Source of the DNA: Flammeovirgaceae bacterium SG7u.111
Lineage (GTDB): Bacteria > Bacteroidota > Bacteroidia > Cytophagales > Flammeovirgaceae
Length of the DNA stretch: 64,000 nucleotides
Direction: 5' to 3'
Assembly (NCBI GenBank): GCA_034044135.1
Contig: CP139021.1
Span: 4,479,635 to 4,543,634, forward strand
Under the pieces are notes generated by a model. The model worked only from the letters and a program-made list of their open reading frames with translations. It was not told where the DNA came from and searched no databases. Below, in pieces: positions 54,163-63,096 of this stretch (its first letter is position 1; each line of letters opens with the position of its first letter). Both the position numbers and the translations under genes were made by a program.

Positions 54163-55452
54163 TTATTTTGACTCAAAAATACGAGGGTTGATGATCAGCA
54201 TAGCCCAAAGCCAGTTTTGCCCCAAGCTGCTGTCTCCCCCACCTTTGATCACCTCCATAGAATCGGAAGCGAACATTTGAGAGTAACCGCCCACTAACTT
54301 GGCATTCTTTGCCAATCCCCAAGTAAAGGTAAGATCAGCTTCTGTACCCAAGCCTTTGCTCTGCTCTTCGCCATTTGCAAAAATCACCCCTGCAGAAGAG
54401 AAATTATGGATGTTAAGCGCTAGGTTGAATTTTGGGGCAACAGCAGCCGAAACACCAAGGTATTTGTCCCATAAGCCCACATTGCCATGGGCGGAACCTA
54501 CGTAGAAGTAATCCATAAGTCCGTAGAATTTGTGGTGTGTTCCGTAAAGCGGATTGAAGGCGTTAAAATCATTCCCCGCCGCATTCATATCTTGCCCCGA
54601 AAGGAAATCTGTCCCCGCATTTACCGCAAATTTTTCAGTAAGTTGATATTTGCCATAAATAGCCGCCATCCAAGCGCCCACATCTCTCTTGGCTGTATTT
54701 TCACCCGTTTGGTAATAAGCTGATCCTGTGAAGGTGAATGCACCTTTCGTTTTCACTATATTCGCGCCAAGCGTCTGCATACTTACCATGGAAGAATCTG
54801 AACCTACCTGAAAAGCTGTATTCAGCGCCAACACAGAAAGTTTGTATGCTTCGCCCAGCGCATTTTCGAAGCGCAACATTTGCATGGACTTGTAATTATT
54901 CCCTGGGGAAGAGTAAAAATTGCCCAATCTATTTTCGCCATCTTGACTATACGCCAACCCTGCATGAAGCTTCGTCTCGCCTTTTTCATACTTGAAAAGA
55001 GCGAGATCATGCCAACGACCCGCTTGGTGCCAATCTAGCCCGCCAAGTATCCGCTGGTCGTCGTAGCTCAGGGCTTGGCGACCAACTTTCAGGCTAAATT
55101 CAGGTGTAAACAGGTATTCTGCCCAAGCTTCATTGATCATGGTAGTAGACCCACTGTTATTGGTCACCTGCCCTACTTGGCCCCAAACAGCAACATTCTG
55201 AAACCCTAAACCAATTTTTATTTTACCACTGGTATAGCCCAAAGTCACCCTGCTTCGCTGGGAAATAAAATAGGCTGGGTCATCATCCTTATCACGTAAG
55301 GTAAAAGCACCATTTCTAAATTCGGTACGAGGACGAATCATCAAATCTACCGTCAGTTTATCTTTGGGAGCATCCGTAGCAACTTCTTGTGCATAGCCCG
55401 AATAAGCCATCAAACAAATCAAAAACAAGATAAGTAATAAATGTTTTTTCAT
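54163..55452 (-). CDS. Alginate-export-type outer membrane porin
   Basis: The 429-residue protein has a signal peptide (about 1-22, ending YAQE) and an Alginate_exp-type beta-barrel: LMIRPRTEFRNGAFTLRDKD, FISQRSRVTLGYTSGKIKIG, NEAWAEYLFTPEFSLKVGRQ and SYDDQRILGGLDWHQAGRWH, ending with an aromatic-rich strand. In spite of the name, its place between ccsA and the yecH-like gene suggests an outer-membrane channel for nitrite or another small anion. That function is inferred; neither alginate genes nor other export genes are present. Confidence 0.88.
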   Translation of the reverse strand: MKKHLLLILFLICLMAYSGYAQEVATDAPKDKLTVDLMIRPRTEFRNGAFTLRDKDDDPAYFISQRSRVTLGYTSGKIKIGLGFQNVAVWGQVGQVTNNSGSTTMINEAWAEYLFTPEFSLKVGRQALSYDDQRILGGLDWHQAGRWHDLALFKYEKGETKLHAGLAYSQDGENRLGNFYSSPGNNYKSMQMLRFENALGEAYKLSVLALNTAFQVGSDSSMVSMQTLGANIVKTKGAFTFTGSAYYQTGENTAKRDVGAWMAAIYGKYQLTEKFAVNAGTDFLSGQDMNAAGNDFNAFNPLYGTHHKFYGLMDYFYVGSAHGNVGLWDKYLGVSAAVAPKFNLALNIHNFSSAGVIFANGEEQSKGLGTEADLTFTWGLAKNAKLVGGYSQMFASDSMEVIKGGGDSSLGQNWLWAMLIINPRIFESK

Positions 55453-55488
55453 AGTAATAAGGTATTGAATTTTCTAAATAAGATAAAA

Positions 55489-56280
55489 CTAGCTTGAATA
55501 GGTATGAACGCTACTCTGTGCCGAGGGCAAATAGTTGATTCCAAACCAGCAAACCAGAAGCACTAAAAATGAGATACTTAAAGCCCAAAGCGCTTCTTTT
55601 CTTTTGGCAGGATGATGATGCCTCAAATGCATGTATATAAGATAACTTATCCAAGTCAAAAACGCCCACGTCTCTTTAGGATCCCACGTCCAATAATGCC
55701 CCCAAGCCTCTTTTGCCCACAGCGCACCAAATAACAACCCGAAAGTCAAAAAGGAAAATCCGATGTAAACAAGGTTATCGGCAAGTTTTAGAAAGTCTTT
55801 TTCTATTTTACCAAAATAAATGTGGTAAAGCCCTTTAACCGCTACCAAACATGAAGCAGCCAAAAGAGCGTACGAAAAGATATAAACGATGACATGAGGC
55901 ACAAACCACGGGCTTTGCAGCGCAGGCATCAATGCTTTGTCATGCGTTTCGGGATTGAGGTAGTTGATGACCAAAAACAAAATGGCAAGCCCGACACTGT
56001 ACCACAATATCCAAACATAATTCCACCTTTTGTAAATAAGGTAACCGATGATGGGCAAAAAGATAGAATACCAAAGTCGGGTCTCGCCCAAAGTGCGCAT
56101 AGGTGGGCGGTCTAGCTCTTGCCAAAGCATGGCTATAAATGCGATAAACACGCCTACGCCTACGAGGTACACCAACTCCATCAAAGGCTTTTTCATGTTT
56201 CCTTTACTCAGCCCAAATGAACTTGAAATCCAGAGCAGGCTTGAAACAGCAGCAAAAAGTGGAAAATTAACCCATCCCAT
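55489..56280 (-). CDS. ccsA: Cytochrome c biogenesis protein CcsA
   Basis: The 263-residue protein has about eight membrane segments and the haem-handling motif WTWDPKETWAF (about 197-207; the WWD-type domain) with conserved His nearby (VPHVIVYIFSYALL, LIYMHLRHHH). With ResB it forms the system II haem-delivery and ligation complex that attaches haem to c-type cytochromes in the periplasm, here needed for NrfA and NrfH. It lies 77 bases downstream of resB and 36 before the porin gene. Confidence 0.93.
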   Translation of the reverse strand: MGWVNFPLFAAVSSLLWISSSFGLSKGNMKKPLMELVYLVGVGVFIAFIAMLWQELDRPPMRTLGETRLWYSIFLPIIGYLIYKRWNYVWILWYSVGLAILFLVINYLNPETHDKALMPALQSPWFVPHVIVYIFSYALLAASCLVAVKGLYHIYFGKIEKDFLKLADNLVYIGFSFLTFGLLFGALWAKEAWGHYWTWDPKETWAFLTWISYLIYMHLRHHHPAKRKEALWALSISFLVLLVCWFGINYLPSAQSSVHTYSS

Positions 56281-56357
56281 AGTTCAATATTTTTAATAAA
56301 AATCTTCGTTTTGAATCTCTTTGTTTTAGTGTATGCTTTTTATCGGAGAAAAGTACT

Positions 56358-57599
56358 TTATTTCTTCTCGCTACCAATTCTACTTCCTACCCAAAAGATG
56401 TAAACCCCGCCCAAAAGCATCATAAACACTCCCGTGTACACCACTGGCAACCAAGGGTCTAGCACCAGTTCTATCACGCTCAATTGTGACCATTTTCCAT
56501 AGCGATCGTCGTAACTGAGTTGGTAAACTTTCCAATCACCTGCGCTCACAGGCTTGTTCACCTCAATGGTGATCTGTTCATTCTGCCCAGACTTGGTGTA
56601 GAGCTGGCAAATAGAGGTATATTTTTTTGGCTCGGGCACCGACATAGCCAAGGAATATTTGTTGTCCAATTTCAAAAACTGTCCTTGTTTCATGAAGCTT
56701 CCACAGGTAACCCACCCGTCAATTGCTTCTCCGCCAAAAGTTGTTTTTACAAATGCCGCAGGAGCTGAGCCTATTTCATTCACCCTTTCATAGCGCTCCT
56801 CTACCCGACCTGCCATAGGCAAAAACTGCTCTACATATACCTCAAACTCTCCCATTTTCAAGCTTTTCCCCTCTTCTAACATCTGCATATTATTCGAGAT
56901 ATCTTCCACTATTTTAGCATCTTCGCTTTCTATCACCACTAGCTTAGGGTTGTACTCTTCCATGTTGAACTCTTCCAACTTGAAAGCAACATCCATCGGG
57001 ATTTTGTGACCATGTTCGTCTTTCGCCTCCCATACAGTTTGCCCTTCGTACAAGTCCATTGTAAGACGTTGCAAATCGCCACTGCCCAAGATTGCCGCCC
57101 AAATCACTATCCAAAGTCCAAGGTGGTTTAATACAAATCCTCCGTTTTTAAGTATCCCATCAAATGCTCTTTTGAGCGTGACGAACCCCAAAGTGGTTTG
57201 GAAGAAAATGACAGCCAAAATAAACATCCATGAAGTCGTCATTTCAGACAAGCCAAATACTTTTATAATACCTGAAGCATTGGGATCGTTTTGGGCTATA
57301 AGCCCCATGATGAGCACATTGAACGTGACCAATGAAATAGAGCAAATAGCGGCAGGAACACCACAAAGCCATTTCACGATGCGGGAGTTTTTAAAAAAAA
57401 TATAAACAAATGTGTAAAATCCTAAAAGTCCTAGCCCAAGCATTACATTTAGTGGGTACACCGCAGCATTAAAACTGCTGCCAGCAGTGGCTACTTCCAA
57501 CATAAGCCCCGCCAAAAACAGCCCCAATGAAATGGCCAACCCTTCTTTGTAATTCCAAGGAAAAGCCCACATCACTCTTTTATCTACTTTCTCTTTCAT
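56358..57599 (-). CDS. resB: ResB-like cytochrome c biogenesis protein
   Basis: The 413-residue protein has four N-terminal membrane segments, a fifth at the C-terminus (about 385-405, WLPVVYTGVFMMLLGGVYIF) and a large periplasmic loop (about 175-380) with VEQFLPMAGRVEERYERVNE. This is the plan of the CcsB/ResB partner of CcsA, though shorter and more divergent than the classical protein. Its place directly after nrfA and before ccsA supports the call. No thiol-reducing partner gene is present nearby. Confidence 0.88.
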   Translation of the reverse strand: MKEKVDKRVMWAFPWNYKEGLAISLGLFLAGLMLEVATAGSSFNAAVYPLNVMLGLGLLGFYTFVYIFFKNSRIVKWLCGVPAAICSISLVTFNVLIMGLIAQNDPNASGIIKVFGLSEMTTSWMFILAVIFFQTTLGFVTLKRAFDGILKNGGFVLNHLGLWIVIWAAILGSGDLQRLTMDLYEGQTVWEAKDEHGHKIPMDVAFKLEEFNMEEYNPKLVVIESEDAKIVEDISNNMQMLEEGKSLKMGEFEVYVEQFLPMAGRVEERYERVNEIGSAPAAFVKTTFGGEAIDGWVTCGSFMKQGQFLKLDNKYSLAMSVPEPKKYTSICQLYTKSGQNEQITIEVNKPVSAGDWKVYQLSYDDRYGKWSQLSVIELVLDPWLPVVYTGVFMMLLGGVYIFWVGSRIGSEKK

Positions 57600-57686
57600 T
57601 TCAACTACGCTTAAAACGTTTTGGAAATTAATTCTCGAAACCAGTTTTCACAATAAAGACATTATTATGGGCAAAAGCTAGCTAGT

Positions 57687-57710
57687 GCCACAGGTTTTTA
57701 TACCTGTGGC
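57687..57710 (-). other. Hairpin between nrfA and resB
   Basis: GCCACAGGT (57687-57695) pairs perfectly with ACCTGTGGC (57702-57710) over a six-base loop. The minus strand has only a short T run after it (CTTTTGCC). It may be a partial terminator that lowers resB-ccsA expression relative to nrfHA, or an mRNA-stabilising element. Confidence 0.55.
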
Positions 57711-57755
57711 AAATACTACTTTTACTAGACTTGTGAAATATGGTTTATGTGCGGG

Positions 57756-59252
57756 TTAGTTCTTGTCCCAGCTATTTTCTCTCTCCACTGCGGCTTCTAG
57801 CCATTTGGGAACTAATGTGTTTAAGAAGACTTCTTTTTCTTTAGTAAGTTTTTCCATATCTAACCCAACATATTCCTGAGCTTTTGCCTTGGTGGCAATA
57901 TCTGGATAAGGAATTTCTTCATTGAAACCTAGCGCCGCAAGCAATCTAGCAGTTTTTAACCTTGCATCTTGGGCTTTGTCCATACCACTGGAGATCACGC
58001 GCATAATCTCTACTGGAGAGTGGAAAGAGCCACCGTGACTAGCCGCAGCATAATCCCATCTCCACTGTGCATGGCGAATATCTTGAAGAATATCTTTCAT
58101 TTGCTCTTCAGTCGCCCCTTTGTCCCAAGCAACCTTTGCTTCTATGTGTGCCTTCACCAAGTTCACCTCCAACTGGTCGCGTTGCTCGATTACTTTAGCC
58201 TGACGGTCGTACACGTTTTTCTTCAATTCGTCTTCACTTTCCCTATGACAAACTTGGCAAGAGTTCGCTACATTGTTAAGCGGACTCTGAATTTTATGGT
58301 CGGTAAACTTCTGGCCACCTTCATTTTTATAAGGCATGTGGCAATCGGCACAAGAAACACCTCGCTGAGCGTGAATACCTGTTTGGTGGATTTCATACCC
58401 TGGGTGCTGAGCTTTCAGCATTGGTGCTTTGCTTATAGCATGTGTCCAATCTTTAAATTTAGCCTCGTCATAATATTCTTCCATTGCCTCTACGGAAGTA
58501 CCTTTGTCCCAAGGGAAAGTCAGGTATTTGCCATCGCCCTTAAAGTAATATTCTACGTGGCATTGGGCACAAACCAAACTCCTCATTTCTTGGTGAGTAG
58601 CATCGTTTATGTCTTTTCCTTGACGTTCAAAAGCCTCGGCAAGTGCTGGTCTGCTTATCCTCAAATCCATCGTCTTAGGATCGTGGCAGTCTGCACAACC
58701 AATTGGGTTTACGATTTCTTCTCCTTTATCTGCCCATTTTCCTTTGTAGAATTCGGCTACGCCAATTTCATTCATAAGGCGGGGAACATCGGGGCTTTTA
58801 CATGTCCAGCAGGTACTAGGCATAGGCCCTTCTCCAGGCCCAGTTGGTCCGCCAGTCCTCAATGTTTCGTGAATGTCTTTTACCGCATAAATATGCCCCC
58901 TAGATTGGTTATAATCTTTAGAAAACCCATATCCAGCCCAAAGCACCACCAAACGAGGGTCTACTTCCAACATATCGATCATGGCCGAGCCGTTGTAAAA
59001 GCTCCTGAACGAGGTATCTGCCATTTGCTTATACGTATCGTACTCTCTTGGATAAGCTTCTCCCCATACTTGGTTCCGAGGCTCAAATTCTGCCAACTCG
59101 ACCTTGGGTTTGTATGCATAGGTAGCCTCGGCGCGACGCTCTACGATACTTGAAGCTAAAAGGCCTAGTAAAAATACGACTACCATAGTAGCAAAAAACA
59201 TTACCCAGCCTAGCCAGGGTTTGCGCTTTATTTTGTTGCTCAGACTTTCCAT
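57756..59252 (-). CDS. nrfA: Ammonia-forming cytochrome c nitrite reductase
   Basis: The 498-residue protein has the catalytic haem motif CWTCK (148-152, Lys as axial ligand) and four CxxCH motifs (186, 228, 301, 332), the pentahaem plan of NrfA. RLVVLWAGYGFSKDYNQSRG and SCADCHMPY are typical. It reduces nitrite to ammonium with six electrons. The N-terminal hydrophobic helix (about 13-35) has no clear cleavage site and may stay as a membrane anchor. It follows nrfH by 61 bases and is followed by resB/ccsA for haem attachment. Confidence 0.98.
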   Translation of the reverse strand: MESLSNKIKRKPWLGWVMFFATMVVVFLLGLLASSIVERRAEATYAYKPKVELAEFEPRNQVWGEAYPREYDTYKQMADTSFRSFYNGSAMIDMLEVDPRLVVLWAGYGFSKDYNQSRGHIYAVKDIHETLRTGGPTGPGEGPMPSTCWTCKSPDVPRLMNEIGVAEFYKGKWADKGEEIVNPIGCADCHDPKTMDLRISRPALAEAFERQGKDINDATHQEMRSLVCAQCHVEYYFKGDGKYLTFPWDKGTSVEAMEEYYDEAKFKDWTHAISKAPMLKAQHPGYEIHQTGIHAQRGVSCADCHMPYKNEGGQKFTDHKIQSPLNNVANSCQVCHRESEDELKKNVYDRQAKVIEQRDQLEVNLVKAHIEAKVAWDKGATEEQMKDILQDIRHAQWRWDYAAASHGGSFHSPVEIMRVISSGMDKAQDARLKTARLLAALGFNEEIPYPDIATKAKAQEYVGLDMEKLTKEKEVFLNTLVPKWLEAAVERENSWDKN

Positions 59253-59313
59253 TTTTAATCTGCTTTAAGTATCTAAAAAATTATCATTTGGTTATTTGAT
59301 ATCACTAAAAATC

Positions 59314-59910
59314 TTACTTCGACTCAGCCTGTTTTTCCACATGCTTTTTGAGCCAATCAGGCACAGGGCTTTGGGGAAGTGGTACACGAGCATTTGGCAC
59401 TGCCGAGCGGCTGTTGACCCTACCATGAGGAACTTCCCGGTGGCAATCCCAACACAGCCTGCCCTCTCCGTGTTTGCTCGTTTCTAGCGTCCCATTTATA
59501 GCCGATACATTTTCGTTGAGCCCACCGTGGCAGCGTTTACAATTACCTTGCACCACTTCTTTGCCTGGGTCGTGCATCTTTATCACTTGTGGCTCTGCCC
59601 TTAGGGTAAAAATGGTAGCATGCCTCATGCCGTCTTTCGCTTTGAAAAAATACTTGTTGAAGATCGTGTCGTGTGGGACATGGCAATCGTTACAAGTCGC
59701 TTTTTCCCTATGAGCACTGTGCTGCCACGTCACGTACTGAGGAGTCATAATATGGCAGTTCACGCAAGTTTTAGGGTCATCGGAAAGATAAGACAGCGCA
59801 TTGGATATATATAAAATATATGCAGCCAATCCTGAAAAAATCCCGAACAATACCAAGACGGGCAATCTCCATTTAGGAGGGGGCAAAAGTTTCTTAAAAA
59901 ATCGTCTCAT
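59314..59910 (-). CDS. nrfH: Cytochrome c nitrite reductase small subunit
   Basis: The 198-residue protein has one membrane anchor helix (about 15-38) and four CxxCH haem motifs (CVNCH, CNDCH, CKRCH, CWDCH), the NapC/NrfH plan. HIMTPQYVTWQHSAHREKAT is the usual first-haem region. It takes electrons from menaquinol and passes them to NrfA. It is the first structural gene of the operon, with the Rrf2-type palindrome 60 bases upstream. Confidence 0.97.
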   Translation of the reverse strand: MRRFFKKLLPPPKWRLPVLVLFGIFSGLAAYILYISNALSYLSDDPKTCVNCHIMTPQYVTWQHSAHREKATCNDCHVPHDTIFNKYFFKAKDGMRHATIFTLRAEPQVIKMHDPGKEVVQGNCKRCHGGLNENVSAINGTLETSKHGEGRLCWDCHREVPHGRVNSRSAVPNARVPLPQSPVPDWLKKHVEKQAESK

Positions 59911-59969
59911 TTTCCATTTGTTTGATTTCCAAACCTTTATAGAAACACTAACGCCTTAAAAAGTTATTT

Positions 59970-59985
59970 AAGTATTTCAATACCT
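59970..59985. promoter_or_regulatory. Rrf2-type operator before nrfH
   Basis: AAGTATTTCAATACCT is a near-copy (14 of 16) of the perfect palindrome before rrf2. Symmetry extends outward (ATTTA on the left, TAAAT on the right). Just downstream on the minus strand TAACTTTT resembles a -7 box, so a bound regulator would cover the promoter. Confidence 0.7.
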
Positions 59986-60042
59986 AAATATAGGATACAA
60001 AATGTTTCATATGCAAGATAAATACTAAAAATCTATTGTATT

Positions 60043-60426
60043 TTAATGAATATACTTATTCAGACTCTGTTCGGAAAGGTACTTTTTAAATTCTGTGTTC
60101 ATCCTATTGGTAATCCCTTCCATAATGCACAGTTTGAAAGGGCAAACCTGCTTTTCCATAGGACATTTACTGATAGTGATCTTTCCTTCTATTATTTCAT
60201 ACAACTCCAAAAAAGTAACATCTTTTGCTCCTTCACTTAGCACAAACCCACCTTTTGGTCCTCTAAAACTATCTAGTAAACCGCTCTTGCTCAAGCGCTG
60301 TAACACCTTTGCTACATGGTGACGAGATGTACCCGTCTTCGCCGCTATTTGGATCGCATTAAGAGGCTCCTTGGCATTGACCAATAACACCATACCGTGA
60401 ATAGCAATACTTGCCGCCTCGCTCAT
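60043..60426 (-). CDS. Rrf2-family Fe-S-type transcriptional regulator
   Basis: Started at ATG 60426 (MSEAASIAIHGMVLLVNAKE) the protein has 127 residues. AGGAG lies eight bases upstream of this ATG, and a TATATTTG box (60448-60455) ends too close to the alternative starts at 60444 and 60450 to leave a leader. The N-terminal winged helix includes IQIAAKTGTSRHHVAKVLQR and FRGPKGGFVLSE; three Cys (88, 95, 100 in SKCPMEKQVCPFKLC) suit an iron-sulfur cluster, as in NsrR and IscR. It is the first gene before nrfHA. Sensing of NO or nitrite and control of the operon are inferred from the shared palindromes and the family. Confidence 0.92.
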   Translation of the reverse strand: MSEAASIAIHGMVLLVNAKEPLNAIQIAAKTGTSRHHVAKVLQRLSKSGLLDSFRGPKGGFVLSEGAKDVTFLELYEIIEGKITISKCPMEKQVCPFKLCIMEGITNRMNTEFKKYLSEQSLNKYIH

Positions 60427-60447
60427 TTGAAAAACTCCTGCCATACA

Positions 60448-60455
60448 CAAATATA
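60448..60455 (-). promoter_or_regulatory. -7 box of the rrf2 promoter
   Basis: TATATTTG on the minus strand is an exact TAnnTTTG match, seven bases downstream of the palindrome at 60462. It implies transcription starts near 60441-60443 and favours translation from ATG 60426. Confidence 0.6.
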
Positions 60456-60461
60456 CTATTT

Positions 60462-60477
60462 AAGTATTTAAATACTT
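60462..60477. promoter_or_regulatory. Perfect palindromic operator before rrf2
   Basis: AAGTATTTAAATACTT is a perfect 16-bp palindrome just upstream of the -7 box, well placed for self-repression. Confidence 0.75.
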
Positions 60478-60992
60478 TATTTACACAAACCCAATTATTA
60501 TTAAAAAGAAATGAATACGTCTAACTGGAAAATGTGCTTACTCCTAGGAGTTTTACGTTTTGAGAAAGGTAAAGGAATAAAACAGAGGAAATTATGACTG
60601 ATCTGCAAAAAAAAACTGACAAATAGCATGATAAACTCAAGTAAATCTACACATATATATGGAGGCACGCCAAACATGGCTTTTCTCATATTTTAAAGGG
60701 TTTTCCACCTTCAATAAATATTCGACCTCTCTGAGTGTAGAAAAATGACAGATTTATCAGTATTTTTGAATATCAACTTTGAAAACCCAGTATAAATTAG
60801 ACCATCTAAATCTAGTTACCAGCTATTGTTGATTCGTTTCAAAGCTTAAACACACACAAATACATATTACTATTTTGCCAGAACAAAATCGCTTATGACT
60901 AAAAATTACTAATAAAAAACATACACATCTAATACCCAAATAGTATAAACCAAATCGCTAATTTGATCCGAAATCTGGCAAGATTAAACATT
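60478..60992. other. Intergenic region between divergent rrf2 and the protease gene
   Basis: About 515 AT-rich bases. Apart from the promoter and operator elements at the left end I see no gene; the minus-strand frame at 60501-60689 has no coding character. Confidence 0.6.
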
Positions 60993-63095
60993 ATGATGAA
61001 CATGAGAAAGATAATACTAACCGTATTATTAGCATCGCTGGTAACCACATTATTGAACGCTAATAATTACTCTCTTGCGCATGAAAGTGCAATGGACACA
61101 AGTATAGTAACAAAAGCTGGTGACACCCTCACTATGCTTCAGGCACACCAAGAACACTACAACGAAGCCTATATCTTGGCTGCTATCCTCAACCAACACC
61201 ATTATAGCAAAACTCCCCTCGACGATTCTATTTCCGCTCGGATTTTTGATAGTTACCTTGATAATTTCGACCACTATCACATTTATTTTTTGGAAGAAGA
61301 TATCAAAGAGTTTGAAAAATATAAATACCACCTCGATGACCTGCTGCTAAAAGGAAATGTAGATTTTGCTTTTGAAGTTTTCAATACATTCAAAAAAAGA
61401 TTTAGCTACCGGGTAAACGACATCCCCAAAACCCTTGAAATTGGGTTCGATTATTCCATAGATGAGTACATTGAAACAGAAGAAAACGTGAATTCTTGGG
61501 CTACGAGTTACAATGACCTTGGAGAAGAATGGCGAAAAGTATTGAAAAGCCAATCGCTAAGCCTCCGACTTTCAGGAGAAGAACAAGAGGTGATCAACGA
61601 GAGCATCAGCCAAAAATACGCTAACTACCTCAGGGCTATCAACCAATACGAAAGCGAAGACGTGTTCCAAATGTACATGAACACACTTGCCAATGCCTAT
61701 GACCCCCATACCAGTTATTTTTCTCCCCACGCTGCCGAAAACTTTGAGATTGACATGAGCCTTTCCCTAGAGGGCATAGGAGCAAGATTGGTTTCGGAAA
61801 ATGACTTTGTGGTCTTTTCGGAGATTATCGTAAATGGCCCTGCTGACAAAAGCGGAGAGGTATTTATAGGCGATAAGCTGCTAGGCGTAGCTCAGGAAAA
61901 TGACACTACTTTTGTGGATGTGCATGGTTGGAGAACCGACGATGTTGTTTCATTATTAAGAGGGCCCAAGGGCACCTATGTATCGCTGAAGGTTTTGCCT
62001 GCCAATGCTAAAAGTGAAAGTGAATACAAGATTTTCTCCCTCATGAGAGAAAAGGTTCGCTTGGAAGACCAAGCTGCCAAAGGCGAGATAATCGAGTACA
62101 CCAACAAGAACAAAAAACACAAACTGGGCGTGATCACCATCCCATCTTTCTACCTCAACTTTGAGGCGGCACGCAGAGGGGATAAAGACTATGAAAGTAC
62201 CAACCGTGATGTCAGAAACATTTTGCTAGGCTTCAAAAAGAAGCGTGTAGATGGTGTAATCATAGATTTGAGAAGAAACGGAGGAGGCTCTTTGCAAGAG
62301 GCTATAGAACTTACAGGATTGTTCATTCCCCAAGGGCCAGTTGTGCAGGTAAGGAATGCCGATGGCTCGGTAGATATTGGCACCGATCCTGATAACGACA
62401 CGGTGTATGATGGCCCTATGGCTGTTTTGATAAACAGATTTAGCGCATCGGCATCTGAGATTTTTGCCGGGGCTATCCAAGATTATAAGCGCGGAGTTAT
62501 CATAGGCGAAGCCACTTACGGCAAGGGAACTGTACAACACCTTATAGATCTTTCTAGGTTTTTGCCCGAAGAAAAAGTGGAACTGGGGCAAATAAAACTC
62601 ACCTTAGCCAAATATTACAGAATCACTGGGAGTAGCACCCAGCACCTTGGTGTTCAGCCAGATATAGAACTTCCTTCGGCTTATCCTGCTGAGGAATACG
62701 GGGAAAGCTCGCAGCCAAATGCTTTGCCTTGGGACAAAATCCAAGCTACCCAGTTCAACGAAATTGGCAAGATCAATGAAAAACTGATAGAATCGCTTAG
62801 GGAAACCTATAGGCAACGCCTCAAAAGCGATGCAGGTTTGATAGAACTCATCGACACCATCAATGAGTTGGAAAAAGAAAAGCTAAATACGCGTATTTCC
62901 TTGAATGAAACAATAAGGAAAAAGGAAATTGAAGAAGCTGAATTAAGAGAAGAAAACAAAGAATTTTCGAGAATGCTGGACACCCCTGAGGTTGAAGATT
63001 TAAAAACAAACTTGAAAATAAAACCTCGGGTGGAAGATGTTTACCTCAGACAAGGTATCCATCTACTCGCCCAAATGATTGAATCACTAGGCTAA
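60993..63095 (+). CDS. prc: C-terminal processing protease (Prc/Tsp-like, S41 family)
   Basis: Started at ATG 60993 (MMNMRKIILTVLLASLVTTL) the protein has 700 residues; the longer frame starts at TTG 60963. After a signal peptide (about 1-25) come the N-terminal Tsp-type helical domain (about 60-220), a PDZ domain (about 250-340, SLEGIGARLVSEND, NGPADKSGEVFIGDKLLGV), the S41 protease core with NRFSASASEIFAGAIQDY (catalytic Ser about 486) and GEATYGKGTVQ (Lys about 511, 25 residues later as in Tsp), and a helical C-terminal domain (DUF3340-type). Prc degrades periplasmic proteins from their C-termini. It is convergent with recQ, one base between the stops. Confidence 0.95.
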   Translation: MMNMRKIILTVLLASLVTTLLNANNYSLAHESAMDTSIVTKAGDTLTMLQAHQEHYNEAYILAAILNQHHYSKTPLDDSISARIFDSYLDNFDHYHIYFLEEDIKEFEKYKYHLDDLLLKGNVDFAFEVFNTFKKRFSYRVNDIPKTLEIGFDYSIDEYIETEENVNSWATSYNDLGEEWRKVLKSQSLSLRLSGEEQEVINESISQKYANYLRAINQYESEDVFQMYMNTLANAYDPHTSYFSPHAAENFEIDMSLSLEGIGARLVSENDFVVFSEIIVNGPADKSGEVFIGDKLLGVAQENDTTFVDVHGWRTDDVVSLLRGPKGTYVSLKVLPANAKSESEYKIFSLMREKVRLEDQAAKGEIIEYTNKNKKHKLGVITIPSFYLNFEAARRGDKDYESTNRDVRNILLGFKKKRVDGVIIDLRRNGGGSLQEAIELTGLFIPQGPVVQVRNADGSVDIGTDPDNDTVYDGPMAVLINRFSASASEIFAGAIQDYKRGVIIGEATYGKGTVQHLIDLSRFLPEEKVELGQIKLTLAKYYRITGSSTQHLGVQPDIELPSAYPAEEYGESSQPNALPWDKIQATQFNEIGKINEKLIESLRETYRQRLKSDAGLIELIDTINELEKEKLNTRISLNETIRKKEIEEAELREENKEFSRMLDTPEVEDLKTNLKIKPRVEDVYLRQGIHLLAQMIESLG

Positions 63096-63096
63096 G

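Noticed and set aside
57969-59153. 394-residue open frame on the plus strand, antisense to nrfA
   Set aside because: It mirrors the nrfA coding frame; nrfA has all five haem motifs and full length, while the antisense translation shows no domain, signal or biased composition of a real protein.
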